This document shows positions 1 through 7,484 of a stretch of DNA of 64,000 nucleotides, one piece after another; position 1 is the stretch's first letter; each line of letters begins with the position of its first letter. Source of the DNA: Candidatus Gastranaerophilales bacterium (GTDB lineage Bacteria; Cyanobacteriota; Vampirovibrionia; Gastranaerophilales; Gastranaerophilaceae); NCBI GenBank assembly GCA_944325525.1, contig CALVAK010000001.1, positions 1 through 64,000 on the forward strand, written 5' to 3'. The notes under the pieces were generated by a model. It was not told where the DNA came from. It was given only the letters and a program-made list of their open reading frames with translations, and searched no databases. A program made the translations under genes and the position numbers.

Positions 1-138
1 CAATAATATTATAACAAATTTCAATGTTGTACTTCAATAAATACAACAGGAATGATAATATTTCTTATATTATAAAGTGGAGTGAAATCACGCTCCTTTT
101 ATCTTGCAATAATTGTCATTATATATTATATTGAGAAT

Positions 139-1200
139 ATGAAAAGAAGAGATTTTATATGCGGGTTATCTTGTGTAGCTGCCGGTTTTGCAATAAGTGA
201 AATAAAACATAATACTGAAATAACAAAACAAGTAAAATGTAAAAATCCTACGGCAGAGGAATATCTACCAACTAATGATATATTCAAGGAAGTTTATATC
301 GAAACAACTTCACATTGTAATTTAAGCTGCAAAGGTTGTGATGCATATTCCCCGCTTGCAAAACCGGAATTTGTTACTTTTAAGGATTATTCAAAAGATT
401 TTAATAAAATAAAAGATTTATTTCCGAAAAGAAATATTGATATTCTGTATTTAGGCGGTGAACCGTTATTGAATCCTGACCTTGTTAAAATAATAAAGTT
501 TCATAATAAATTATTTCCTGAATCGAAACAGTCAATTATGACAAATGGAATACTGCTTACTAAGATGGATGAAGATTTCTGGAAAACATTGCGAAAATTT
601 GACGTTAAATTAAGAATATCGAACCATCCGATTGATATTGACAGAGACTCAGCAACAAAACTTGCTAAGAAATATGGGCTAAGATTATGTAATAATGTTG
701 TAAAAACAGATAAGCTTTATGATTTAAATACTCTAAAAATATCAAAAAATAATATAGATGTATTTAAAGATGTTGACATAACAAAAGAAACTATTCATAT
801 AGGTAATAATGAAGGATTTTTCCATAAGGAACATGGAATGATTGGTTTTATTGATTGGGGTAAAAACATAATTGATTTATCCGGCAGCCAGGACTATGTT
901 GAAAAGAAATATAATTGTAAACATCGTGGGTACGGACAATCATACACCAGAGGAAATCTTTATTATTGTTATGTACATGCTCATATAAACCATTTTGCAG
1001 AGTATTTTAATGTTAAAATTCCAATAACAAAAGAAGATTATATTAAAATTTCAGATGTAAAAGACGGAAAAGAAATTGATGAATTTGTAAACAAACCAAA
1101 ACCACTATGCCGTTTTTGTAAACAATGTCATTCTACGTGTTTCGGAGGGAAACCGCATGAATGGGAATTTTCTAAAAAAGAAATATCAGAGTGGACATAA
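139..1200 (+). CDS. Radical SAM protein with Tat-like signal
   Basis: The protein has 353 residues. The radical SAM cysteines are seen at residues 60, 64 and 67 (CNLSCKGC), followed by a GGEP motif that normally contacts SAM. The C-terminus is cysteine-rich (CRFCKQCHSTC), which suggests an auxiliary Fe-S cluster of SPASM type. The N-terminus from this ATG reads MKRRDFICG with a short hydrophobic stretch after it, as in twin-arginine signals. A GTG 57 bases upstream is also in frame, but it would bury this signal behind a hydrophobic leader. Substrate unknown; relatives sit in peptide or polysaccharide modification loci. Export of a radical SAM enzyme would be unusual. Confidence 0.7.
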   Translation: MKRRDFICGLSCVAAGFAISEIKHNTEITKQVKCKNPTAEEYLPTNDIFKEVYIETTSHCNLSCKGCDAYSPLAKPEFVTFKDYSKDFNKIKDLFPKRNIDILYLGGEPLLNPDLVKIIKFHNKLFPESKQSIMTNGILLTKMDEDFWKTLRKFDVKLRISNHPIDIDRDSATKLAKKYGLRLCNNVVKTDKLYDLNTLKISKNNIDVFKDVDITKETIHIGNNEGFFHKEHGMIGFIDWGKNIIDLSGSQDYVEKKYNCKHRGYGQSYTRGNLYYCYVHAHINHFAEYFNVKIPITKEDYIKISDVKDGKEIDEFVNKPKPLCRFCKQCHSTCFGGKPHEWEFSKKEISEWT

Positions 1201-1234
1201 TAACTTCATTATATCGGTATAGTTTCAATCTAAC

Positions 1235-1263
1235 AAAAAAGCCTCTTAAAAAGAGGCTTTTTA
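1235..1263. terminator. Bidirectional terminator between radical SAM gene and tRNA-Leu
   Basis: The hairpin pairs AAGCCTCTT with AAGAGGCTT around a short A-rich loop. It has an A-run on its left and a T-run on its right, so it can act on both strands. The radical SAM gene and the tRNA converge on it. Confidence 0.75.
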
Positions 1264-1348
1264 TGGTGTCCGGGACGGGACTTGAACCCACATGTCACAA
1301 GACACATGAACCTGAATCATGCGCGTCTACCAATTTCGCCACCCGGAC
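1264..1348 (-). tRNA. tRNA-Leu (anticodon CAG)
   Basis: On the minus strand the acceptor stem GTCCGGG pairs perfectly with CCCGGAC, followed by discriminator A and an encoded CCA end. The anticodon stem CATGA/TCATG encloses the loop TTCAGGT, giving anticodon CAG. A long variable arm (TGTC-TTGT-GACA) is typical of leucine tRNAs. The T loop reads TTCAAGT. It reads CUG leucine codons. It is isolated, between two terminators. Confidence 0.95.
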
Positions 1349-1369
1349 GATTCTCTTAAATACTATCAT

Positions 1370-1398
1370 AAAAAAGAGAGGATTAGTATCCTCTCTTT
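1370..1398 (-). terminator. Rho-independent terminator of alcohol dehydrogenase gene
   Basis: Read on the minus strand, AAAGAGAGGA and TCCTCTCTTT form a 10-bp stem with a 6-base loop, followed directly by a run of T. It lies 30 bases past the stop of the dehydrogenase gene and upstream of the tRNA. Confidence 0.8.
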
Positions 1399-1428
1399 CT
1401 AAAACTTTTAAAAGTTTGTTTTTCTTTT

Positions 1429-2643
1429 TTATTTTACATAAGGATGTAAAGACTCTGTAAATATTGCTTTTACAACTTCTTTTGTCCCTTCAACCGGAGC
1501 TATTGAAATTAATCCGGCTAAAGAAGGAGTTTCAAATGTTAAATTTACGAGTTTATCTATATCGGCTTCAGTAAAACCTTCATCTGTTAATTTTTTAGTA
1601 ATACCGACACTGTAAAGCCATTCTTCTATTTTCTTTGCTGCATAATCTGCTTCATCCGGAGTGCCTTTTAAATCAGGAACTATCTTTGAAAATAAAGCTG
1701 CAAGTGTTTTTGCTTTTGCAGGATATATATATTTAATAACGGCAGGTAAAATCATCGCAAGTCCTAATCCGTGTGATAGTTTTGGTTTTATACCGCTTAA
1801 CGGATGCTCCAGTGCATGCGTGAAGTGTAATAATCCGTTATCAAAACTTACACCGCCTAATACTGAAGCATAGAGAAGAAAATATCTTGCTTCTTTATCT
1901 TTTGGATTTGCATTGATTTTAGGTAAGTATTCAGCAACCAGATCTATACATTCTTTTGCAAGAGAAATAGATAAAGGTGAAGCTACTTTTGTTGTTGCTG
2001 CTTCAATAGAATGGTTTACTGCATCTATTGATACATAGATTGTTTGTTCTGGTGATAAATTCATCATTAAACCAGGGTCATCAATTGAATATGACGGATA
2101 TATACAATCATACGCAATTGCAGGTTTGTATTCTGTTTCAGGTATTGTAACAACTGCAAATCTGTTTGTTTCCGTTCCTGTTCCGTGTGTAAGATTAATA
2201 GCAATTATCGGAACAGCTTTTTCGGGGATGAATTTAAATTCATATATATCACGTGCACTTACACCTTCATTAGCAAGCATAATAGCTACTGATTTTGCTG
2301 CATCAATCGGAGAACCTCCGCCAATACCCATTACTGCCTTTGCTCCAAAACTTTTACCTTGTTGTGCTGCTGCATCAACTGCATCTGCTGTCGGATTTGG
2401 TGTTACTTCTGCATAGTTTGTATATTCAATTCCATTATTTTTTAACGCTTTTTCAATTACCTCCCATGCTCCGGAGCTTTTATATGCATTTCGTCCTGAG
2501 ACTACTATGATTTTATTTATTCCTTTTAATTTTAAATCCTTGGCAATTTCTTCTATTTTGTTAATTGCTCCAAAACCAAAATATACATTCGGCTTTACTC
2601 TTAATTCAACAACCTTGTCAATATCAGTGTCTTTTTTCCACAT
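1429..2643 (-). CDS. Iron-containing alcohol dehydrogenase
   Basis: The 404-residue protein is a full-length group III, metal-dependent alcohol dehydrogenase that interconverts aldehydes and alcohols with NAD(P)H. The nucleotide-binding GGGS loop is in GIGGGSPIDAAKS. The metal ligands come from DAVNHSIEA and the histidines of HFTHALEHPLSG and LSHGLGLA. A GGAG ribosome site lies about 10 bases before the ATG. It is a single-gene unit with its own terminator, divergent from the hydrogenase gene. A role in fermentative redox disposal, for example ethanol or butanol formation, is inferred; substrate preference cannot be read from the sequence. Confidence 0.88.
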   Translation of the reverse strand: MWKKDTDIDKVVELRVKPNVYFGFGAINKIEEIAKDLKLKGINKIIVVSGRNAYKSSGAWEVIEKALKNNGIEYTNYAEVTPNPTADAVDAAAQQGKSFGAKAVMGIGGGSPIDAAKSVAIMLANEGVSARDIYEFKFIPEKAVPIIAINLTHGTGTETNRFAVVTIPETEYKPAIAYDCIYPSYSIDDPGLMMNLSPEQTIYVSIDAVNHSIEAATTKVASPLSISLAKECIDLVAEYLPKINANPKDKEARYFLLYASVLGGVSFDNGLLHFTHALEHPLSGIKPKLSHGLGLAMILPAVIKYIYPAKAKTLAALFSKIVPDLKGTPDEADYAAKKIEEWLYSVGITKKLTDEGFTEADIDKLVNLTFETPSLAGLISIAPVEGTKEVVKAIFTESLHPYVK

Positions 2644-2758
2644 AATATAAGTCTCCTTTCTTTGACAATTGATTATACAATATTTTTTAATATTTTAACA
2701 GCCGTAATTAATTTATGTTTATGATATAATTCCCGTGATTGGATTTTGGTGAGAAAAA

Positions 2759-4237
2759 ATGGATAATAGCGGAACACTTGCATTGAAACAAGAAGTATTA
2801 ATAAGACTTGTAAAAGCTTTCTTTTCGGATAATTTTGAAGAAAATACAAGGCTTATTCCTTTTGATATGCGTCCTAAAGGATCTGATGTTCCGTTTAGAT
2901 GCTGCATATATAAAGAAAGGGCTATTTTAAGAGATAGAGTTATTGCTGATTTGGGTTTTTCAATAGAAAATGATAATGAAGAGACTTCACTTTCTGTATA
3001 TGCAAAAGAAGCATTAAACAGGAAAACAGTTGAAGATAATGTATTGACTGTTATAGGTGCTGCCTGTAAGGGGTGTGTTCCTAATCGTATGTATGTAACA
3101 AATTTATGCCAGGGATGTGTTGCACGCTCTTGCCAAAGTGCCTGCAAATTTGGAGCAATAAGTATAGTTAACGGGAAATCATATATAGACAGTAGTAAAT
3201 GTAAAAATTGTAAAATGTGTATGGCGGCTTGTCCTTATAACGCAATTGTTAAAATAGCTGTGCCCTGTGAAGATGCATGCCCTGTAGGTGCTATAGAAAA
3301 GGATGAAAATGGACTTGCTAAGATAGACCACGAAAAATGTATTTCCTGCGGCAGATGCGTTAAAAGATGTCCGTTTGGTGCTATAAATGAAATAAGTAAT
3401 CTTATTGATGTACTTAGAAATATAAAAGAAAAAAAAGAAGTTATTGCAATGATAGCACCTTCGATTGTAGGTCAGTTTAAAGGTACAATATATCAGCTTA
3501 AAACAGCAATGATAAAAGCAGGCTTTTCAGATGTATATGAAGTTGCTCAGGGTGCGGATATTACTACATTAAATGAAGCTGAAGAATTCGTACATAGAAT
3601 GAACAATTTGCAACCGTTTATGACTACATCTTGTTGTGCCGGTTATAACGAATTAAGAAAGAAACATCTTACTGAAATTAATAGTTTTGCTTCTGAAACA
3701 AATACCCCGATGTATTATATTGCAGAAATAGCAAGAAAAGAACATCCTGAAGCCGTGATTGTTTTTATCAGCCCGTGCGTTGCTAAAAGGAAAGAAGTTC
3801 AGGAAAATAATAATGTTGATTATTTAATGAATTACAGAGAACTTGCGGCTTTAATTGAAGGCAGAGGAATTAATATTGAAGAATGTGAAGAAACATACTT
3901 TAAAAAAGAAAGTTCAAAACAAGGAAGAAATTATGGCATAACAGGCGGAGTTGCAGGGGCTGTTATGAAAGTTTGCGGTAAAAATACTCAAATACAACCT
4001 TGTATAATAAATTGTTTGAATAAGGATACTATAAAACAATTAAGGAAATATGCGAAAGAAAGAAGTTGTCCTGATGGTAATCTAATAGAAGTAATGTGTT
4101 GTGAGGGCGGATGTGTTGGAGGTAATGCAACATTGGAATCGGGCAAATCTGCTGCTAAATCTTTACAAAATCTGCTAAACAACAGTTCTGATTTAATAGA
4201 TGAATCATTTGTAGGCTGTGATACTAAATTAAATTGA
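2759..4237 (+). CDS. Monomeric [FeFe] hydrogenase, group B-like
   Basis: The 492-residue protein has an N-terminal Cys-rich part with several 4Fe-4S sites (cysteines 117/120/125/129, 148/151/154/158 and 194/197/200/204), then the H-cluster domain. The three H-cluster motifs are seen as TSCCAGY at 290-296, SPCVAKRKE at 338-346 and EVMCCEGGC at 444-452. All four cluster-ligand cysteines and the proton-transfer cysteine (292) are kept, but proline of the usual TSCCP is alanine and MPC is SPC. Such departures resemble group B rather than the classical group A enzymes; this assignment is from memory. The likely role is H2 production or sensing with ferredoxin. A GGTGA ribosome site precedes the ATG. 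The maturation genes hydE, hydF and hydG are not in the window. Confidence 0.85.
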   Translation: MDNSGTLALKQEVLIRLVKAFFSDNFEENTRLIPFDMRPKGSDVPFRCCIYKERAILRDRVIADLGFSIENDNEETSLSVYAKEALNRKTVEDNVLTVIGAACKGCVPNRMYVTNLCQGCVARSCQSACKFGAISIVNGKSYIDSSKCKNCKMCMAACPYNAIVKIAVPCEDACPVGAIEKDENGLAKIDHEKCISCGRCVKRCPFGAINEISNLIDVLRNIKEKKEVIAMIAPSIVGQFKGTIYQLKTAMIKAGFSDVYEVAQGADITTLNEAEEFVHRMNNLQPFMTTSCCAGYNELRKKHLTEINSFASETNTPMYYIAEIARKEHPEAVIVFISPCVAKRKEVQENNNVDYLMNYRELAALIEGRGINIEECEETYFKKESSKQGRNYGITGGVAGAVMKVCGKNTQIQPCIINCLNKDTIKQLRKYAKERSCPDGNLIEVMCCEGGCVGGNATLESGKSAAKSLQNLLNNSSDLIDESFVGCDTKLN

Positions 4238-4271
4238 TAGTGTCACTTTTATCCCGGTTTTAATTTGACAT

Positions 4272-4298
4272 AAAAAAAAGCCGTCAACTAAGGCGGCT
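4272..4298 (-). terminator. Minus-strand intrinsic terminator
   Basis: On the minus strand AGCCG pairs with CGGCT across a 10-base loop and is followed by eight T residues. The plus strand has no T-run after the stem. No annotated minus-strand gene lies upstream, so it implies an unannotated transcript. Confidence 0.65.
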
Positions 4299-4340
4299 AC
4301 TAGACTTTTGGGGAGGGAGGTTTTTTGGGGCTATTGCCCT
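4272..4340 (-). ncRNA. Candidate small RNA with C-rich loop
   Basis: No gene occupies 4238-4494, but the minus strand carries a compact RNA-like unit. A small hairpin GGGC-AATA-GCCC is followed by a single-stranded C-rich segment (ACCTCCCTCCCC), then a GC-rich hairpin AGCCG/CGGCT and eight T residues. A promoter-like pair lies just upstream. The C-rich segment is complementary to GGAGG-type ribosome sites, as in C-rich regulatory RNAs of other bacteria. Expression is not shown; this is a prediction from structure. Confidence 0.4.
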
Positions 4341-4345
4341 TGACA

Positions 4346-4374
4346 ATATTATTTATCGTCATTCTTTTTTTAAA
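4346..4374 (-). promoter_or_regulatory. Candidate promoter of the small RNA
   Basis: On the minus strand TTTAAA and TAATAT are separated by 17 bases. Transcription would start at about 4339-4340, exactly at the first hairpin of the candidate RNA. In such AT-rich DNA similar hexamers occur by chance. Confidence 0.3.
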
Positions 4375-4473
4375 CTTTAGTTTTTATTTAATTATTTTTT
4401 ATAAAAAGTAAAGAAAGCCAGTAATAACAAGAAAAAAATGCTTTATAAATCTTAACATGAGGACTGTAAATAC

Positions 4474-4486
4474 TTTAACTGTTAAA
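4474..4486 (+). promoter_or_regulatory. Palindrome TTTAAC-N-GTTAAA before GT-C-like gene
   Basis: A perfect 6+1+6 palindrome lies 8 bases before the ATG of the membrane protein gene. It sits inside a longer stretch that is nearly repeated, in the opposite orientation, at 9873-9885 upstream of another gene. It may be a promoter with an embedded operator. Confidence 0.35.
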
Positions 4487-4494
4487 ATGTTTTT

Positions 4495-6063
4495 ATGGAA
4501 AAAAAATTAAATAGTGAAAAAATATTAGGATTTTTTATACACATTTCATCGTTTGTTTTTATTTTTATGATGACAATTTCCTACTGTGCGGTTGATATGG
4601 ACTATTGGGCAAGATTACTTCAAGGAAATGCCTTCTGGCAATTAGGGCATATTCTTAAAATCGACCCGTTTTCATATACCGAAACTCATATTTGGCTTGA
4701 TCATGAATGGGGTTCAAGTGTTGTTTTTTCTTTTATTCAAAATATAGGTTATACTGCTGTTTTAATATTTAAATCTATACTGGTTTATCTTACATTCTTT
4801 TTTATTTCTAAAACAATAAATTATAAATATAAGAATAGAAATAGATTATTTGATATTTTTTTATTTGTCAGTGCTGTTTTTGCAATGCCAACAATAACGC
4901 AGTCGTGGTTAAGGTGTCATTTTTTTACTTTTCTGTTTTTTACTTTGTCATTATTTATTTTAGAAATTGTTAGAAAGGAACAGAAATATAAGCTATTATT
5001 TCTTATACCTGTTTTGATGATTTTATGGGCAAATATGCACGGCGGTTGTGTTTCACTTCTCGGTATTCTATTAGTATATGCTGCGGGTGAATTTTTAAAT
5101 AAAAAACATTTTGCTGTTTATTTATATACTTTTATTGCCTGTCTTGCAGCTATGTTTATAAATCCTTACGGTATAGATTATGTTAAATTTATTTTTATGG
5201 CATCTTTTATGAACCGTCCGTTTGTTACGGAGTGGATAAGTCCTTTCGCTCACAAAGAAATCAGCTTTTTAACCGGATTTAAATTGTTTTATATTTTTGC
5301 GGGTTTTGTTTTATTGTGGAATTTGAAAAAAATAAAAACTGATTATACAAAATACATTATTCTTATTATTTGTGCTTATTTGTCTTTTAAATATATAAAA
5401 AATACACCGTTTTTTATAATAACTTCTGTAATATTTTTATATGAAGAAATACTTTCATTTTTTAAAAGAATTTTTAGCAGATTACATATTAAATTAAATA
5501 TAAACCATACAGCTTTATTGGTATGTGTATTGATTTTATTAACATCATTTTTTTTCATACGAAAGAATATGATATATTTACTATATCCTAATCTTTCCCT
5601 TCAGCCTCAAAAAGTAGTAAATTTTATAAAAATAAATGAATTAAAAGGGAATATTCTTGCACCTTTTGACATGGGAAGTTATATTGCATATAAGTTATTC
5701 CCCAATAATCTAATTTATATGGATGGAAGATATGAAGAGGTCTATTATAAGCGAACAAAAGATTTACAGGATGCATTTTATAATGTTTCAAAAAATTGGG
5801 AAGAAATATTGAATACTGAAAATAAACCTGATTTTATAATTATTCCCTATGATGCACGTGTAAATGATTTTGTTACTAAAAGAAAAGATTACAGAAAAAT
5901 ATACCAGGATAGTGATAATTGTTTATATTCAAAAATTGATATAAAAGTACAATACAAACAAAATTATCCTGAATTATATAATCATGAAATTATAAATCCT
6001 TTCTCCTCCGGTGTAAAATTTATAAGGAATAAATCTACTAGCCGAAAACTTCACTGGAGGTAA
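4495..6063 (+). CDS. Multi-pass membrane protein, GT-C glycosyltransferase-like
   Basis: The 522-residue protein has about ten hydrophobic segments up to residue 375 and a soluble C-terminal part. Near the N-terminus it has the run DMDYWARLLQGN followed by DPFSYTETHIWLDHEW. This acidic loop type is seen in GT-C-like polytopic transferases that use polyprenyl-linked sugars. The C-terminal MGSYIAYKLFPN and YMDGRYEEVYY also recur in that family as I remember it. Donor and acceptor are unknown. No ribosome site is evident. The 3' end overlaps the convergent gene by 26 bases. Confidence 0.6.
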   Translation: MEKKLNSEKILGFFIHISSFVFIFMMTISYCAVDMDYWARLLQGNAFWQLGHILKIDPFSYTETHIWLDHEWGSSVVFSFIQNIGYTAVLIFKSILVYLTFFFISKTINYKYKNRNRLFDIFLFVSAVFAMPTITQSWLRCHFFTFLFFTLSLFILEIVRKEQKYKLLFLIPVLMILWANMHGGCVSLLGILLVYAAGEFLNKKHFAVYLYTFIACLAAMFINPYGIDYVKFIFMASFMNRPFVTEWISPFAHKEISFLTGFKLFYIFAGFVLLWNLKKIKTDYTKYIILIICAYLSFKYIKNTPFFIITSVIFLYEEILSFFKRIFSRLHIKLNINHTALLVCVLILLTSFFFIRKNMIYLLYPNLSLQPQKVVNFIKINELKGNILAPFDMGSYIAYKLFPNNLIYMDGRYEEVYYKRTKDLQDAFYNVSKNWEEILNTENKPDFIIIPYDARVNDFVTKRKDYRKIYQDSDNCLYSKIDIKVQYKQNYPELYNHEIINPFSSGVKFIRNKSTSRKLHWR

Positions 6064-6412
6064 TGTATGAAGGAAATACTTTTATGTTTTCTGTTCCGAG
6101 TAAATTATCAAAATCCTTTTCTTCTGTTTTGTATTTTTTTTCAGGAAGATTTAAGTCGCTTATAACAGAATCGAAGTCGGGCTCATAGTCTTTATATGAA
6201 AAAACATCCATATTCGATTTTAGGGTTATAAGCTCTTTCTGTGCTGATTCCAGCCGTGATAGTATGTCATTGTATTCATTGGTATTATCAGAATTTTCAA
6301 AAAGTCCCTGTTTTGTATTATTTTCTTTTATTTCTTCATTCTTTTGTTTCTTTGCTTCAACAGGAGTTTGTTGAACATTATTTGTATTTACTCCGACATT
6401 TTTGTATTCCAT
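6038..6412 (-). CDS. Hypothetical small acidic protein
   Basis: I do not recognise this 124-residue protein. It is polar and Asn/Glu/Lys-rich, with a low-complexity first half and a predicted helix around residues 45-70. There is no signal peptide or membrane segment. An AAAGGAA ribosome site lies about 8 bases before the ATG, which supports translation. A strong hairpin separates it from the upstream parvulin gene, so it is probably transcribed alone. It resembles the short orphan proteins found elsewhere in this window and is probably lineage-specific. Confidence 0.55.
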   Translation of the reverse strand: MEYKNVGVNTNNVQQTPVEAKKQKNEEIKENNTKQGLFENSDNTNEYNDILSRLESAQKELITLKSNMDVFSYKDYEPDFDSVISDLNLPEKKYKTEEKDFDNLLGTENIKVFPSYITSSEVFG

Positions 6413-6431
6413 ATATAATTCCTTTAATTGC

Positions 6432-6467
6432 TATAAAAGGTTTATCGGAATATTTCCGATAAACCTT
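6432..6467 (-). terminator. Terminator of the parvulin gene
   Basis: A perfect 13-bp stem (6437-6449 with 6455-6467) encloses a 5-base loop. On the minus strand it is followed by TTTTAT. It lies 34 bases after the stop of the parvulin gene and just before the ribosome site of the next gene. Confidence 0.75.
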
Positions 6468-6500
6468 AAATATAATTAAATAATTTTACAAAATATTAAA

Positions 6501-6908
6501 TTATTTTTTTGAAATAACATAAATTAAATGCCAGCCAAATTGAGTTTTGACAGGTTCTGATACTTGACCGTTAGGCAGATTAAATGCGGCACTTTCAAAT
6601 TCTTTAACCATATCACCCCGTCCGAACCAGCCTAGAATTCCTCCTGATTTACCTGACGGGCATGTTGAATATTTTTTTGCTGCATTCATGAAATTGTTAA
6701 AAACTTCTTCTCTGTTGTTTCCTGCTAAAATTTCTTGCCTTACCAGAATAGCTTCTTTCTCAGTAGGAACAAGAATATGCATAGCTTGAACCTGTTGGTA
6801 TTCATATGCTTGTGCTGAAGGAAGTATTATATTCGAATATTTATTATCCGGCATTCCTATAGCTAATAAAGCAGAAACAAAAAATAGTAAAGAAAGAATT
6901 TTTTTCAT
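6501..6908 (-). CDS. Secreted parvulin-type peptidyl-prolyl isomerase
   Basis: The 135-residue protein has an N-terminal signal (MKKILSLLFFVSALLAIG) and a single parvulin domain from about residue 40 to the end. Family motifs are AMHILV, GGILGWFGRGDMVKEFE and FGWHLIYV. It should speed cis-trans proline isomerisation of exported proteins outside the cytoplasmic membrane. It lacks the large chaperone domain of SurA or PrsA; a longer relative is at 24713-25852. A GGAG site precedes the ATG. It lies downstream of ilvN but 69 bases away, with its own terminator. Confidence 0.85.
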   Translation of the reverse strand: MKKILSLLFFVSALLAIGMPDNKYSNIILPSAQAYEYQQVQAMHILVPTEKEAILVRQEILAGNNREEVFNNFMNAAKKYSTCPSGKSGGILGWFGRGDMVKEFESAAFNLPNGQVSEPVKTQFGWHLIYVISKK

Positions 6909-6977
6909 AATATACTCCTTTTTTATATAATTATGATTTAAAAAACATAAAATATTAAATATTTGAAGAATAAATAA

Positions 6978-7481
6978 TTATTTATTCAAGTTAATAAACT
7001 GGTTTTCTCTTGTAATAGCAACCATACCGGAACGAACAAGTTCTTTCACTCCAAGAGGTCTCAACAATGCAATAATAGCCATTACCTGTCTGTTATCACC
7101 GCTGTATTCAAGAGTATAAGTATCAGGAGAAACATCTATAATTTTAGCACCGAAAATTTCTGAAATTCTTAATATTTCAGATCTGGCTTCATCTTTGGCT
7201 GTAACTTTACATAGAATTAATTCTCTATCAATACACTTATCAGCAGATTTTGGCAGTTCAACAACTTTTATTGTATTAATTAAACGGTTTAACTGCTTAC
7301 ATATTTGTTCAATTACAACATCATCACCGTTTGTAACAATGGTAATTCTGGAAAAAGTCGGATCTATTGTAGCAGCAACGGTTAAACTTTCTATATTAAA
7401 ACCTCTTGTTGAGAATAAATCACAGACACAAGATAAAATTCCGGGTTCATTTTTAACGAGTACAGAAATTGTATGCTTCAT
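6978..7481 (-). CDS. ilvN: Acetolactate synthase small (regulatory) subunit
   Basis: The 167-residue protein begins with an ACT domain (KHTISVLVKNEPGILSCV, then FSTRGFNIESL) and has the usual C-terminal extension of IlvN/IlvH. It binds valine, giving feedback inhibition, and activates the catalytic subunit encoded immediately upstream. Only three bases separate it from the ilvB stop codon, so the two are cotranslated. Length is normal for the family. Confidence 0.95.
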   Translation of the reverse strand: MKHTISVLVKNEPGILSCVCDLFSTRGFNIESLTVAATIDPTFSRITIVTNGDDVVIEQICKQLNRLINTIKVVELPKSADKCIDRELILCKVTAKDEARSEILRISEIFGAKIIDVSPDTYTLEYSGDNRQVMAIIALLRPLGVKELVRSGMVAITRENQFINLNK

Positions 7482-7484
7482 AAC

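Noticed and set aside
1191-1460. 89-residue plus-strand frame spanning the tRNA region
   Set aside because: It runs through the tRNA-Leu gene and two terminators, so it is not a protein gene.
2719-3147. 142-residue open frame on the minus strand inside the hydrogenase gene
   Set aside because: The plus strand encodes clear ferredoxin cysteine motifs over the same bases; the minus frame matches no family and has no ribosome site.
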